A DNA stretch of 64,000 nucleotides. It comes from CALHVX01 sp964640725. Lineage in GTDB: Bacteria > Pseudomonadota > Gammaproteobacteria > Pseudomonadales > Azotimanducaceae. The position numbers were made by a program, and so were the translations under genes. The DNA lies in assembly GCA_964640725.1 (NCBI GenBank), contig CAZXIJ010000016.1:1-64000 (forward strand), given 5' to 3'. This document shows positions 16,873 to 25,268 of this stretch, piece by piece; the stretch's first letter is position 1; each line of letters starts with the position of its first letter. The notes beneath the pieces are model-generated. The model ran no database searches. It saw only the letters and a list, made by a program, of their open reading frames with translations, and was not told the origin of the DNA.

Positions 16873-17837
16873 GCTGGCCGGGCGTCAAGGAGCAGCGGCT
16901 CGCGAGCAACGGTATCGAGCTGAACGTCGCGAGCGCCGGCTCCGGCCCGCTGGTGCTGCTGGTTCACGGTTTTCCCGAGAGTTGGTATTCCTGGCGGCAC
17001 CAGTTCGCGCCGCTGGCCGCCGCAGGCTACACCGTAGCCGCACCGGACATGCGCGGCTACGGCAAGAGCGACAAGCCGGCCGACGTCACTGCCTACAACC
17101 AGGTCGAAGTGGTCAACGACATCATCGGGCTCATTCCCGCGCTCGGCTTCGAAACGGCCATCGTAATCGGCCATGACTGGGGCGCGCCCACCGCCTGGAG
17201 CACCGCGCTGCATCATCCGGACAAGGTCACCGCGGTCGGCGCCCTGTCTGTACCCTTTATGCCCCGGGCCGACAGCCCGCCCATGGCCACCATGCGCGCA
17301 GTCTTCGAGGGGCAGTTTTTCTATCAGCTCTACTTTCAGGAGGAAGGCATTGCCGAGGCCGAGTTCGAGCGGGACATCCGCACGGCGCTGAAAAAATTTC
17401 TGGTGATGGGCGCTGGCGAAACCGATCTCATGAGCCTGCCGCCCAAAGGCCCGGACGACGACCTGCTGAGCAGCCTGCCGTCGCCGGCTCAGCTGCCAGC
17501 CTGGCTGACAGAGGCAGACCTGGATTTCTATACCGGGGAGTTCACGCGATCCGGCTTTCGCGGCCCGGTGAACTACTACCGCAATCACGACCTGACCTGG
17601 TCCCTGACAGAAGGCGCCCCGACCAGCATTCAACAGCCGGCGATGTTTATGGCCGGGGCCAAAGACGGCGTGCTGCTCATGGCCGGCGAAGCGCTGGCAG
17701 CGCTGCCCAAGCTGGTTCCCGATCTGCGCGTGAACGAGATTATTCCCGACATCGGCCACTGGACTCAGCAGGAGGCGCCCGAAGCCGTCAATGATGGTCT
17801 GCTGCGCTTTCTGGGTGACGTGAGCCCGGCGCCTTGA
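16869..17837 (+). CDS. Alpha/beta hydrolase, epoxide hydrolase type
   Basis: 322 residues from GTG 16869 (GTGA overlap with the preceding stop). It has the epoxide hydrolase pattern: oxyanion motif HGFPESWYSW (HGFP at 33-36), nucleophile Asp103 in GHDWGA, and a C-terminal His in IGHWTQQE. A cap domain with Tyr residues lies between. Haloalkane dehalogenases share parts of this layout, but the HGFP plus GHDWG combination favours epoxide hydrolysis. It could act on an epoxide made by the following FAD enzyme. Confidence 0.85.
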   Translation: MSWPGVKEQRLASNGIELNVASAGSGPLVLLVHGFPESWYSWRHQFAPLAAAGYTVAAPDMRGYGKSDKPADVTAYNQVEVVNDIIGLIPALGFETAIVIGHDWGAPTAWSTALHHPDKVTAVGALSVPFMPRADSPPMATMRAVFEGQFFYQLYFQEEGIAEAEFERDIRTALKKFLVMGAGETDLMSLPPKGPDDDLLSSLPSPAQLPAWLTEADLDFYTGEFTRSGFRGPVNYYRNHDLTWSLTEGAPTSIQQPAMFMAGAKDGVLLMAGEALAALPKLVPDLRVNEIIPDIGHWTQQEAPEAVNDGLLRFLGDVSPAP

Positions 17838-19384
17838 GTCCCGCAGCAACCCCGACCCCGCGACCGGAGCAGGTTCTGGTTCTGGGCAGCGGCATCGCCG
17901 GCATGTGCACCGCCCTGGCGCTGGCGACCCGCGGTTACAAAGTGCGCGTGCTCGAGCGCGATCCGGCGCCGCCGGGGGGCGATGCCGACCAGGCTTTCTT
18001 CGACTGGCAGCGCCGGGGCGCCGCTCAGTTTCGCCATCCCCACGCGTTTCTGGGACTCATGTGCAACCTGCTGCAGGACAACTACCCGGATCTGTTGGAC
18101 GCGTTCTACGCGGCTGGCGCCCGTCGTACCGGGATCGAAGAGATGCTGACACCGGAGCTGGAGGATCGCTATCAACCGGAGCCCGGCGATGAGCGCCTGT
18201 GGGTGTTGATGTGCCGTCGGGCAACGATCGAGACCGTGCTCCGGCGCTACGTCAGTGCCCTGCCCAACGTCGAGATCGTCACCGGCATCCACGTGGACGG
18301 GCTGGCTCTGGCCCCTGGCGCGGAACGCCCAAAAGCGGTCGGTTTCAAGGTGCGCCGGGACTGCGCGGAGCGGTTCGGCGAGACCGTGCCGGGCGATATC
18401 ATCGTCGATGCCAGTGGCCGCATGAGCAAGGGGCCCCGCTGGCTGAGCGATCACGGGCTGCCTGTGCGCATCGAAAGCGACGATGCAGAAATCGTGTACT
18501 ACACGCGCCACTACCGGTTGAATCCCGGTTACAGCGAACCCGGCCGGGGCGGCAAGGACCGCGCCGCCGGCGACCTCGGCTACATCAAATTTGGCGTGTT
18601 CCCGGGCGACAACGGCAACTTTGCGATCATCGTCTGTTTGCACAAAAGCGAGATCGAGCTGCGGGAGGCCATCAAGAGCAGCGCAGGCTTCGATCAGGTC
18701 TGCCGAGCGATTCCCGGCCTGCAACCCTGGCTGAACCCCGCAGCCATCACGCCGACCACCGAGTCCTTTGGCATCGGCGACATTCGCGCCGTATGGCGGC
18801 ACTACCTGCAGGACGACCTGCCGCTGCTGGACAACTACTTTGCTGTGGGCGACGCTGCCTTGCGCACAAACCCGCTGTACGGTCGCGGTTGCAGCACGGG
18901 CATCCTGCACGCTCACATTCTGGCCGACGTGCTGGACGAACAGAGCGATCCCGTCGCCCGGGCGCAGCGTTTTGCAGAGCGCACTGAGACCGAGCTGCGG
19001 CCGATCTTCACCGCAAGCCTGAAAGAGGACCGCAGCGGCATCAAGCGCGCGGTGGCACTGGCCGAAGGGCGCGACCTGGAACAGGCCCGGGGCTTCAAGG
19101 CGCGCTTCGCACTGGCCTTTGGCGATGCGATCGCTGCCGCTGCGCGCTACAACCTGCGAGTCTTCCGCGGCATGCTGCGCACGGTGAATCTGCTGGAAGC
19201 GCCCGGGGATTTTTTGAAGGACCGAAAAACGCGCTACATCGTTTTCGCCTATATGCTGCGCGGTCGCAAAAGGAACGCCCAGGCCAGGCTCATGCGCGGG
19301 CCTGACCGAAACGAGATGCTGGCGCTTGTCCAGAGCAGCGACACTGCAGGAACGTCAGAGCCGGCGCAGTCCGCAGCGGCCTAG
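17834..19384 (+). CDS. FAD-dependent monooxygenase/oxidoreductase, last gene of operon
   Basis: 516 residues; TTG 17834 overlaps the epoxide hydrolase stop (TTGA). The N-terminal dinucleotide motif is VLGSGIAGMCTALALATRG with ERD at the strand end. The second FAD motif is VGDAALRTNPLYGRGCS. This is the GD...P pattern of p-hydroxybenzoate hydroxylase/squalene epoxidase-like flavoproteins. The C-terminus is basic and helical. Sitting after an epoxide hydrolase, an epoxidase role is attractive but unproven; halogenase-like alternatives lack the WxWxIP motif. Confidence 0.82.
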   Translation: MSPAATPTPRPEQVLVLGSGIAGMCTALALATRGYKVRVLERDPAPPGGDADQAFFDWQRRGAAQFRHPHAFLGLMCNLLQDNYPDLLDAFYAAGARRTGIEEMLTPELEDRYQPEPGDERLWVLMCRRATIETVLRRYVSALPNVEIVTGIHVDGLALAPGAERPKAVGFKVRRDCAERFGETVPGDIIVDASGRMSKGPRWLSDHGLPVRIESDDAEIVYYTRHYRLNPGYSEPGRGGKDRAAGDLGYIKFGVFPGDNGNFAIIVCLHKSEIELREAIKSSAGFDQVCRAIPGLQPWLNPAAITPTTESFGIGDIRAVWRHYLQDDLPLLDNYFAVGDAALRTNPLYGRGCSTGILHAHILADVLDEQSDPVARAQRFAERTETELRPIFTASLKEDRSGIKRAVALAEGRDLEQARGFKARFALAFGDAIAAAARYNLRVFRGMLRTVNLLEAPGDFLKDRKTRYIVFAYMLRGRKRNAQARLMRGPDRNEMLALVQSSDTAGTSEPAQSAAA

Positions 19385-19405
19385 ACCGCTGCGCCTGCGT
19401 GCAGG

Positions 19406-19477
19406 CTACGCTTTGCTCATCATGTTTTTGATGAGGCCGCCGACGGCACCGCTAAGCAAGCTGATGATCAGTTCCAT
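19406..19477 (-). CDS. Possible 23-residue hydrophobic peptide
   Basis: The 311-bp stretch 19385-19695 holds one plausible tiny gene. ATG 19477 is preceded by a strong GAGGGGGA ribosome site at optimal spacing (an ATG two codons upstream is too close to it). The peptide MELIISLLSGAVGGLIKNMM plus SKA is a single hydrophobic segment with a Gly-rich centre and basic end. It could be a membrane microprotein or toxin-like peptide. Nothing else convincing is seen in this stretch. Confidence 0.4.
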   Translation of the reverse strand: MELIISLLSGAVGGLIKNMMSKA

Positions 19478-19695
19478 GCACATTCCCCCTCTGTTGAGAT
19501 GCGCTTTCAGGTTGGCGGTGAGCGCGCCAAGAATCCACTTGACCGGCTGATCCGTTATCAGTGTTTTGCAAAGCCGGGCCGAAACGGACCTTGTGGGCCG
19601 GTTCTGATCCGCCAATCTGCGTCTCTGTCGCCGGCCTGACATCGCGGGCAGAAACGGCAGCTTACGATGGGCCTGAATCAACCAGACACCCTACG

Positions 19696-20643
19696 ATGAA
19701 CAATCTCAGCCGCAGCCTTGCTGTCTTAGCGCTTGTCACGCTTGCCTCGTCGACGCTCGCCGCCCAGCACACCGCAGTGTCGCCCTTTGCCGGCAGCACT
19801 CTCATCGGCCAGCATCAGTCTCGATTCGGAACACTGCCGGTGCTCGCAGAACCCATGGATGCGCAGAAGGTCCCGAAGCGAATCGACCAGGAGGGCGAAC
19901 TGGACAGTCGCGTGTTCCAAAGGCCAAAGGACGTGTCGGCCCTGGAGGTCACCCGGAGCTACGCGCAAGCGCTAGAGGCCGCCGGTTTCGAGATCATGCT
20001 GACCTGCGAGCAAAGCCGGAACAACTGCAAGACCAGCTACATCATCTCTTCAAACTACCACCGGTTACTCAAGGCCCGGAACTACCCGTCCCTGCCCCGG
20101 GATTCAATGACCTGGCTTGCCTTCAACGCCCACCACTATGTCTCTGCTAGAAAAGAGACCGGAACAGAGGACATCTACGCAGTCGTCATCGTCAGCGACA
20201 AGAACAGTCTCTATTCCGTAGACACGATCCGGGTTGCGTCCATGGCGACCGGATCGGTGCAGATCACCAGCAAGATGATGAACGACAAACTCACAAGCGA
20301 GGGCAAGGTCGTGCTGCGCGGCCTGTTCTTCGAAACTGGAAGCAATCGCATCACAGCGCAGTCCGAGCCCGCATTGAGGACCATTGCGACGTACCTCAAA
20401 GAGCGGGCCACGCAGTCTTTCTACGTGGTTGGCCATACGGACGACACCGGCGACGTCAGCCAGAACCTGGCGCTCTCGTCCAAACGGGCTCAGGCTGTTG
20501 TTAGCGCCCTCGGACAGCTCGGGGCCAACGCTGACAAACTGTCTTCGCACGGCGTAGGTCCCTTTGCACCGGCAGCCAGCAACAGCAGCGCCAGCGGCAA
20601 AGCCAGCAACCGCCGGGTGGAGCTGGTGCTCAGGGTTCAGTAG
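19696..20643 (+). CDS. OmpA-family outer-membrane/periplasmic protein with DUF4892-like region
   Basis: 315 residues. A signal peptide (1-22, LASSTLAA) is followed by a region resembling DUF4892, with a paired-cysteine segment (CEQSRNNC). A C-terminal OmpA domain (about 200-315) carries LFFETGSNRITAQS, VVGHTDDTGD, SSKRAQAVVSAL and NRRVEL, the peptidoglycan-binding set. Probably tethers the outer membrane to peptidoglycan or senses envelope state. It converges with the molybdoenzyme large subunit, 12 bp away. Confidence 0.85.
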   Translation: MNNLSRSLAVLALVTLASSTLAAQHTAVSPFAGSTLIGQHQSRFGTLPVLAEPMDAQKVPKRIDQEGELDSRVFQRPKDVSALEVTRSYAQALEAAGFEIMLTCEQSRNNCKTSYIISSNYHRLLKARNYPSLPRDSMTWLAFNAHHYVSARKETGTEDIYAVVIVSDKNSLYSVDTIRVASMATGSVQITSKMMNDKLTSEGKVVLRGLFFETGSNRITAQSEPALRTIATYLKERATQSFYVVGHTDDTGDVSQNLALSSKRAQAVVSALGQLGANADKLSSHGVGPFAPAASNSSASGKASNRRVELVLRVQ

Positions 20644-20655
20644 CCGGGCGGGCCA

Positions 20656-22875
20656 TCACGCCAGCTTCAGCGGCAGGCTCCGCAGCCGCTGGCCGGTTGC
20701 CGCAAAGACCGCATTCGCAACCGCAGGCGCGATCGGAGGCAGTCCCGGCTCACCCACGCCTGACGGCGCCTCAGCGGAGTCAAGCATGACCACCTCTACC
20801 GCGGGCGCTTCGTTCATTCGGAGGATCGGGTAGTCGTGGAAGTTGCTCTGCGCAATGGTTCCGTCCGCCAGGTCCAGGTTGCCGTGCAGGGCGGCCGTCA
20901 GCCCGTACATGATCGCGCCTTCCATCTGCGCCTTGACGACATCCGGGTTGACCACCTGGCCGCAGTCCACAACGCAAAGCACGTTATGCACACGGATGGT
21001 GCCGTTCTCGACGGAGACCTCGGCAACCTCGGCCACGTAGGAACCGAAAGAGGTGTGCGCCGCCAGACCGAGCGCGTGGCCCTGCGGCACGGTCATCTGC
21101 CGCATGCGTTCGCCGGCAATCCGGGTGACTGCTGCAAGCCGCGGATTGTTGCGGCTGTTTTGCAGGCGCAGCGCTACCGGGTCAGTGCCCGCGACCTGGG
21201 CCAGCTCATCCACCATCGACTCTTTGGCAAAGGCCGTGAAGGAATGGCCCACGGAGCGCCAGAAGGTCAGGGGCAGACCGTGATTGACGGTCACGTGCTG
21301 CACTTCCCGATTGGGAAAGTCGTAATCTTCGAACAGCCCTTCGATGCTGGTCGGCTCGATCACCCAGCCGTCGAAAGCACCGTCGGCCATGCCCACCATC
21401 CAGTCAATGACGCTATCGCCAAAGCCGGCGGGCAATACGCCCGGCAGCATGTTGCGCAGCGTGTCCGGCAAGATGTTGCCGCCCACACGCTTGGCCTGCC
21501 AGGCACTGATTTGACCGCTCTCATCGATTCCTGCGCGGAGGCGCATGAGCGATGCAGGCCGGTAGATACCGCTCTTGATGTCGTCTTCCCGGGACCACAA
21601 CAGGTGAATGGGCTTACCGGTTTCCTGAGCGATTTGCGTGGCTTCAATCACGTGCGTCAGCGTCGCGCGACGGCCAAAGGCCCCCCCAAGATAGCTGTTG
21701 TGGACGCGAATGTTCTCTTTGTCGATGCCTGTGTACCGAGCCACCAGTCCCTGGGCAATGCCAGGCCCCTGGGTGCCGGACCAGACATCCACCTCGCCAT
21801 TTTCAATGCGGACGACAGCATTCATGGGCTCCATCGGCGCATGCGCGAGGTAAGGCGCCCAGTAGTCGCCTTCCAGCGTGTGCGCCGCGTTGTCGAAGCC
21901 AGCGTTCAGATCGCCCTGATCGCCGTCGACATCGCCCGCAGTGTTATCCATCGCCGCAGCGTAGTCCGCCTTGACCTGAGCCGTGCTGATCGTCGCCAGC
22001 TCGGGGAGCTCCCAGCGAATCGCAGGCGCCAGCTTCGCCGCCGCCTGCCTGGCCTGCCAGTACTTGGGCGCGACAACGGCGACCCCGGAGGCAACTTCCA
22101 GCACGTGCGTGACCCCGGGCTCGCCCGCTGCGACCTGCGCGTCAAACGCCTTGAGCACGCCGCCAGCGACCGGCGGCCGAACCACTACCGCGTGGTGCAT
22201 GCCCGGCACATCGACATCGATCCCGTACTCCGCGGTGCCCGTTGCCTTGGCAACGGCATCGAGCCGAGGGAAGTCCTTGCCGATATAGCGAAACTCGCTT
22301 GCAGCCTTCATGGGCGCTTCGTCGGGCAGCTTCAGCGCCGCGGCGGCGGCGACGAAGCGGCCGTAGGGGTAGCGCTCGTCGCCAGCCAGCACGTGGCCGT
22401 CTGCCGAGCGCAAGTCGGCCCGGGGCAACCCAAGCTCCGCAGCCGCGGCATCCAGGATCACCGCGCGCACATTCGCCGCGGCCTGCCGCAGGGGCAGGTA
22501 GTGCGCCTTGATCGATGTGCTGCCGCCCGTCGCCTGCGCGCCAAAGTCAGGATTGTTGTACGCCGGATGGGCACCGGCAAAGGCAACATCCAGAGCGCCC
22601 GGCGCCACGTCCAGCTCTTCGGCCACAAGCGTGCCGAGCCCCGTCGTGACGCCCTGCCCCATCTCGTCCCGCGGACAGTAGAAGCGGACCAGGTTGTCTG
22701 CCGTGACCTGAATCAGCGCATTCGGCGACCAGGCCCCTTCGAGGGGGTAGAACGGGATCTCTGGCGTGCCGCAGCCGGTCAGCGATACGCCGACCACCAG
22801 CCCGCCACCGACGACGCCGGAGCTGCGCAGAAAGCGACGGCGAGACAGATTAACGCTCATAGGCTGGTCACTCAT
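20656..22875 (-). CDS. Molybdopterin-binding large subunit, IorB/xanthine dehydrogenase family, Tat-exported
   Basis: 739 residues. The N-terminus has a twin-arginine signal (SRRRFLRSSG, then a hydrophobic stretch ending SLTGC), so the enzyme is exported folded. Typical aldehyde oxidase/isoquinoline 1-oxidoreductase features follow: GQGVTTGLGTLVAEEL, HAPMEPMNAVVR, WSGTQGPG, YLGGAFGRR and the terminal GVGEPGLPPIAPAVANA with the catalytic Glu. It hydroxylates an N-heterocycle or aldehyde using Mo and water. The small [2Fe-2S] subunit gene overlaps its start by one base (TGATG). No cytochrome subunit follows. Confidence 0.9.
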   Translation of the reverse strand: MSDQPMSVNLSRRRFLRSSGVVGGGLVVGVSLTGCGTPEIPFYPLEGAWSPNALIQVTADNLVRFYCPRDEMGQGVTTGLGTLVAEELDVAPGALDVAFAGAHPAYNNPDFGAQATGGSTSIKAHYLPLRQAAANVRAVILDAAAAELGLPRADLRSADGHVLAGDERYPYGRFVAAAAALKLPDEAPMKAASEFRYIGKDFPRLDAVAKATGTAEYGIDVDVPGMHHAVVVRPPVAGGVLKAFDAQVAAGEPGVTHVLEVASGVAVVAPKYWQARQAAAKLAPAIRWELPELATISTAQVKADYAAAMDNTAGDVDGDQGDLNAGFDNAAHTLEGDYWAPYLAHAPMEPMNAVVRIENGEVDVWSGTQGPGIAQGLVARYTGIDKENIRVHNSYLGGAFGRRATLTHVIEATQIAQETGKPIHLLWSREDDIKSGIYRPASLMRLRAGIDESGQISAWQAKRVGGNILPDTLRNMLPGVLPAGFGDSVIDWMVGMADGAFDGWVIEPTSIEGLFEDYDFPNREVQHVTVNHGLPLTFWRSVGHSFTAFAKESMVDELAQVAGTDPVALRLQNSRNNPRLAAVTRIAGERMRQMTVPQGHALGLAAHTSFGSYVAEVAEVSVENGTIRVHNVLCVVDCGQVVNPDVVKAQMEGAIMYGLTAALHGNLDLADGTIAQSNFHDYPILRMNEAPAVEVVMLDSAEAPSGVGEPGLPPIAPAVANAVFAATGQRLRSLPLKLA

Positions 22876-23366
22876 CAGGACACCTCCGTCGCGAGCTTCG
22901 CGGCCAGGGCCCGGGACTCGGCCACGCTCAGAATTGCGGCCTTGATGCGCGGGTAACAGCCGCAGCGGCAAATGTTGCCGGCCATGGCCTGCTCCACCTC
23001 TGTCGCGGAGGGCGACGGGTTTGCTGCCAGCAGCGCAGCCGCCGACATGATCTGCCCGGACTGGCAGTAACCGCACTGAGGCACGTTGTGATCACGCCAC
23101 GCTGCCTGCAGGGGGTGCAGGTCCTCAGGCGTGCCCAGCCCTTCGATGGTGGTCACTGCCTTGCCGGCAACGGCCGAGACCGGCAGCACGCAGGTGCGCA
23201 CCGCCTGCCCGTTGACGTGCATGGTGCAGGCGCCGCAAAGGCCGGCGCCGCAGCCGTACTTGGAGCCCTTGAGTTTGAAGGTGTCCCGGACGGCCCAGAG
23301 TACCGGGGTATCCGGGGCATCATCGGTCTGTACCTTCTGCCCGTTCAGGGTGAATTCGATCATCAT
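22875..23366 (-). CDS. [2Fe-2S] small subunit, IorA type
   Basis: 163 residues with two iron-sulfur clusters: plant-ferredoxin type (Cys39, 44, 47 and 59; CGAGLCGAC) and the helical cluster (Cys98, 101, 133 and 135; CGYCQSGQ and ICRCG). This is the electron-transfer partner of the molybdopterin subunit encoded immediately downstream; the two genes share one base. It is cytoplasmic by sequence, without its own signal, and would be carried across the membrane with the Tat-bearing partner. Confidence 0.93.
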   Translation of the reverse strand: MMIEFTLNGQKVQTDDAPDTPVLWAVRDTFKLKGSKYGCGAGLCGACTMHVNGQAVRTCVLPVSAVAGKAVTTIEGLGTPEDLHPLQAAWRDHNVPQCGYCQSGQIMSAAALLAANPSPSATEVEQAMAGNICRCGCYPRIKAAILSVAESRALAAKLATEVS

Positions 23367-23421
23367 GCACGCTCGTCAACGACTCAGCGCGCCACTTTGC
23401 CACATCAGGGCAAAAACCGGG

Positions 23422-23682
23422 TCAATCCCGCTGGCTGTCCAGCCAGGCCCGCAGCCCCTGCAGCTGCGGCAGCAAAGCCACCAGGGCTTGCGCGTCCAGA
23501 CCTTTCTGCACCAGCGCCAGATCGCCAGCCATGCTCCGGACCGCCCGCTCCCGCAAGCTGCCGCCGCGCCGGGTCAGGCTGACCTGCTTGCTGCGCCCGT
23601 CCGTGGCATCCGGCTCGACCCGCACGCAGCCCCGGGCTTCGAGGCGCTTCAGGGTGTTGGTCATGGCCCCTCGGGTCACCTG
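23422..23682 (-). pseudogene. MarR-family regulator, 5' part missing
   Basis: Only the C-terminal part of a MarR regulator is present: QVTRGAMTNTLKRLEARG (recognition helix), DATDGRSKQVSLTRRG (wing) and a C-terminal dimerisation helix ending at TGA 23422. The normal N-terminal 50-60 residues are absent. At about 23683-23691 the sequence switches to an opposite-strand gene that is itself missing its 5' part. An internal ATG at 23664 would give only a headless protein, so I treat this as a remnant. Confidence 0.7.
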
Positions 23683-23690
23683 ACCGGCCC

Positions 23691-23924
23691 GGCAAGCCCT
23701 ACTCCGTGTACGTCAACGCCGTCGCGATCGACGGCGTGCTGCATGTCGACCCCACAGCCGAGCGCGGCTGGTACCAGCACATTGCCCAGGACCCCCGGGT
23801 TCGCATGCGCCTGCCGGATGGCGACATCGTCTTTCCGGCGTTGGCAAAGCCCGTGCAGGACCCGGCGATCAAGGCCCGCTTTGGCGCTGACCGCATCGTG
23901 CTGCAGCTGGTGCCCCGGCCTTAG
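23691..23924 (+). pseudogene. Nitroreductase-type (DUF385/deazaflavin-like) protein, C-terminal remnant
   Basis: An open frame reading GKPYSVYVNAVAIDGVLHVD, then RGWYQHIAQDPRVRMRLPDG and ending QLVPRP. It resembles the C-terminal half of small beta-barrel F420/FMN nitroreductase-family proteins, where GKP follows an RxxG element that is absent here. No start codon or ribosome site precedes it; its frame runs straight into the truncated MarR gene. The two remnants are head-to-head, as expected if one deletion removed both 5' ends. Confidence 0.6.
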
Positions 23925-23939
23925 CGTTCGTTATATGCT

Positions 23940-23955
23940 CCCGTCTTAAGACGGG
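23940..23955. other. 16-bp perfect palindrome upstream of nucleoside transporter
   Basis: CCCGTCTTAAGACGGG reads the same on both strands. It lies 16 bp after the remnant's stop and 75 bp before the transporter start. No T-tract follows, so either an operator or an RNA hairpin is possible. Confidence 0.4.
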
Positions 23956-24029
23956 GGCAGCACCATCAGCGATACAGATTCAGACCGGGCCGGGCACCGA
24001 TACGGCTGCTGCCCGAGGTTATCGCCGCC

Positions 24030-25268
24030 ATGAGCGCGCTCACCTGCCTGGTCGGCATGGCCGTGCTCGTCGCCCTCGCTCTGCTCATGTCCCAGGACCG
24101 GCGCCAGATCAACTGGCGCACCGTCGGCGGGGCGCTGCTGCTGCAGTTCGCCATTGGCGCCTTCGTACTCTTTGTGCCCATCGGCCAGTCGCTGCTGGCA
24201 GCCGTCACGGCCGGCGTCGACAGCGTGCTCCGCTACGCTCAGGACGGCATCGACTTCGTGTTTGGCGATGTCGGGTCCGGCAAGCTCGGCTTCGTGTTCG
24301 CCTTCCAGGTGCTGCCGGCCATTATCTTCTTCTCCTCGCTGATCTCGGTGCTGTACTACCTGGGCGTCATGCAATGGGTGGTACGTATTCTGGGCGGCGC
24401 GCTCAGCAAGCTGCTGGGCACCAGCGCTCCGGAATCTCTCGCCGCAGCCACCAACATATTTATCGGCCAGACCGAGGCGCCCATCGCGATTCGCCCATTC
24501 CTGCCTTCCATGACCCGGTCAGAACTGTTCGCGGTGATGGTTGGCGGGCTCGCGACCGTTGCGGGATCTCCCATGGCGGGTTATGTCGCCATTGGTGTGG
24601 AACTGAAGTATCTGATCGCCGCGAGCTTTATGGCGGCCCCCGGCGCCATCGCGATCGCAAAAATCCTGGTGCCCGAGACCCCTGGCACGACGCTGCGCAT
24701 GGACCTGACGGAGCTGCAGCAAGACAGCGACGAAGAGGCCCCCGTGAACGTATTCGACGCCGCTGCCCGGGGCGCCAGCAGCGGGCTCCTGCTGGCCGCC
24801 AACGTCGGTGCCATGCTGGTCGCCTTCATCGCGCTCATCGCGCTGGCCAACGGCGGTCTTGGCTGGTTCGGCAACCTGGTGGGCCTGGAAGGCCTGAAAT
24901 TCGAGCTGCTGCTGGGCTATCTGTTCAGCCCCTTCGCCTGGCTCATCGGCATTCCCTGGCACGAAGCGGTAGAGGCCGGCAATTTTATCGGCCAGAAGCT
25001 GATCCTGAACGAGTTCGTGGCCTACGTGAACTTCATGCGGGACGGTGCCGAGCTCAGCGAGCATACCCGGGCGGTGATCACCTTTGCCCTGTGCGGCTTC
25101 GCCAACTTCTCGTCGATCGCCATTCTGCTCGGCGGCATCGGCCTGATGGCGCCGAACCGACGGCCGGAGATTGCGCAGCTGGGCCTGCGGGCGCTCGCCG
25201 CAGCCACCATCGCCAACCTGATGAGCGCTGCGATCGCCAGCCTCTTCCTGCAGCTCGGAGCCCCATGA
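24030..25268 (+). CDS. Concentrative nucleoside transporter (NupC/CNT family)
   Basis: 412 residues, inner-membrane cation-nucleoside symporter. The CNT signature region GQTEAPIAIRPFL is present, preceded by AATNIFI and followed by MVGGLATVAGSPMAGYV; the C-terminal half has ALCGFANFSSIAILLGG. Length and hydrophobic profile match the family. Its stop overlaps the start of the 2OG oxygenase (ATGA at 25265), implying that the oxygenase acts on an imported nucleoside, base or related compound. Confidence 0.93.
   Translation: MSALTCLVGMAVLVALALLMSQDRRQINWRTVGGALLLQFAIGAFVLFVPIGQSLLAAVTAGVDSVLRYAQDGIDFVFGDVGSGKLGFVFAFQVLPAIIFFSSLISVLYYLGVMQWVVRILGGALSKLLGTSAPESLAAATNIFIGQTEAPIAIRPFLPSMTRSELFAVMVGGLATVAGSPMAGYVAIGVELKYLIAASFMAAPGAIAIAKILVPETPGTTLRMDLTELQQDSDEEAPVNVFDAAARGASSGLLLAANVGAMLVAFIALIALANGGLGWFGNLVGLEGLKFELLLGYLFSPFAWLIGIPWHEAVEAGNFIGQKLILNEFVAYVNFMRDGAELSEHTRAVITFALCGFANFSSIAILLGGIGLMAPNRRPEIAQLGLRALAAATIANLMSAAIASLFLQLGAP

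Noticed and set aside
17765..18916. 383-codon open frame on the minus strand
   Set aside because: Antisense to the FAD monooxygenase; no start context or motif.
20836..22956. Long open frame (706 codons) on the plus strand
   Set aside because: Antisense shadow of the well-supported molybdopterin subunit; composition is Arg/His-rich and no motif is present. High GC produces such frames.
23940..23955. Riboswitch or rho-independent terminator at the 16-bp palindrome
   Set aside because: The hairpin is short, has no loop nucleotides beyond the palindrome centre, no T-tract and no known aptamer core. Recorded only as a palindrome.
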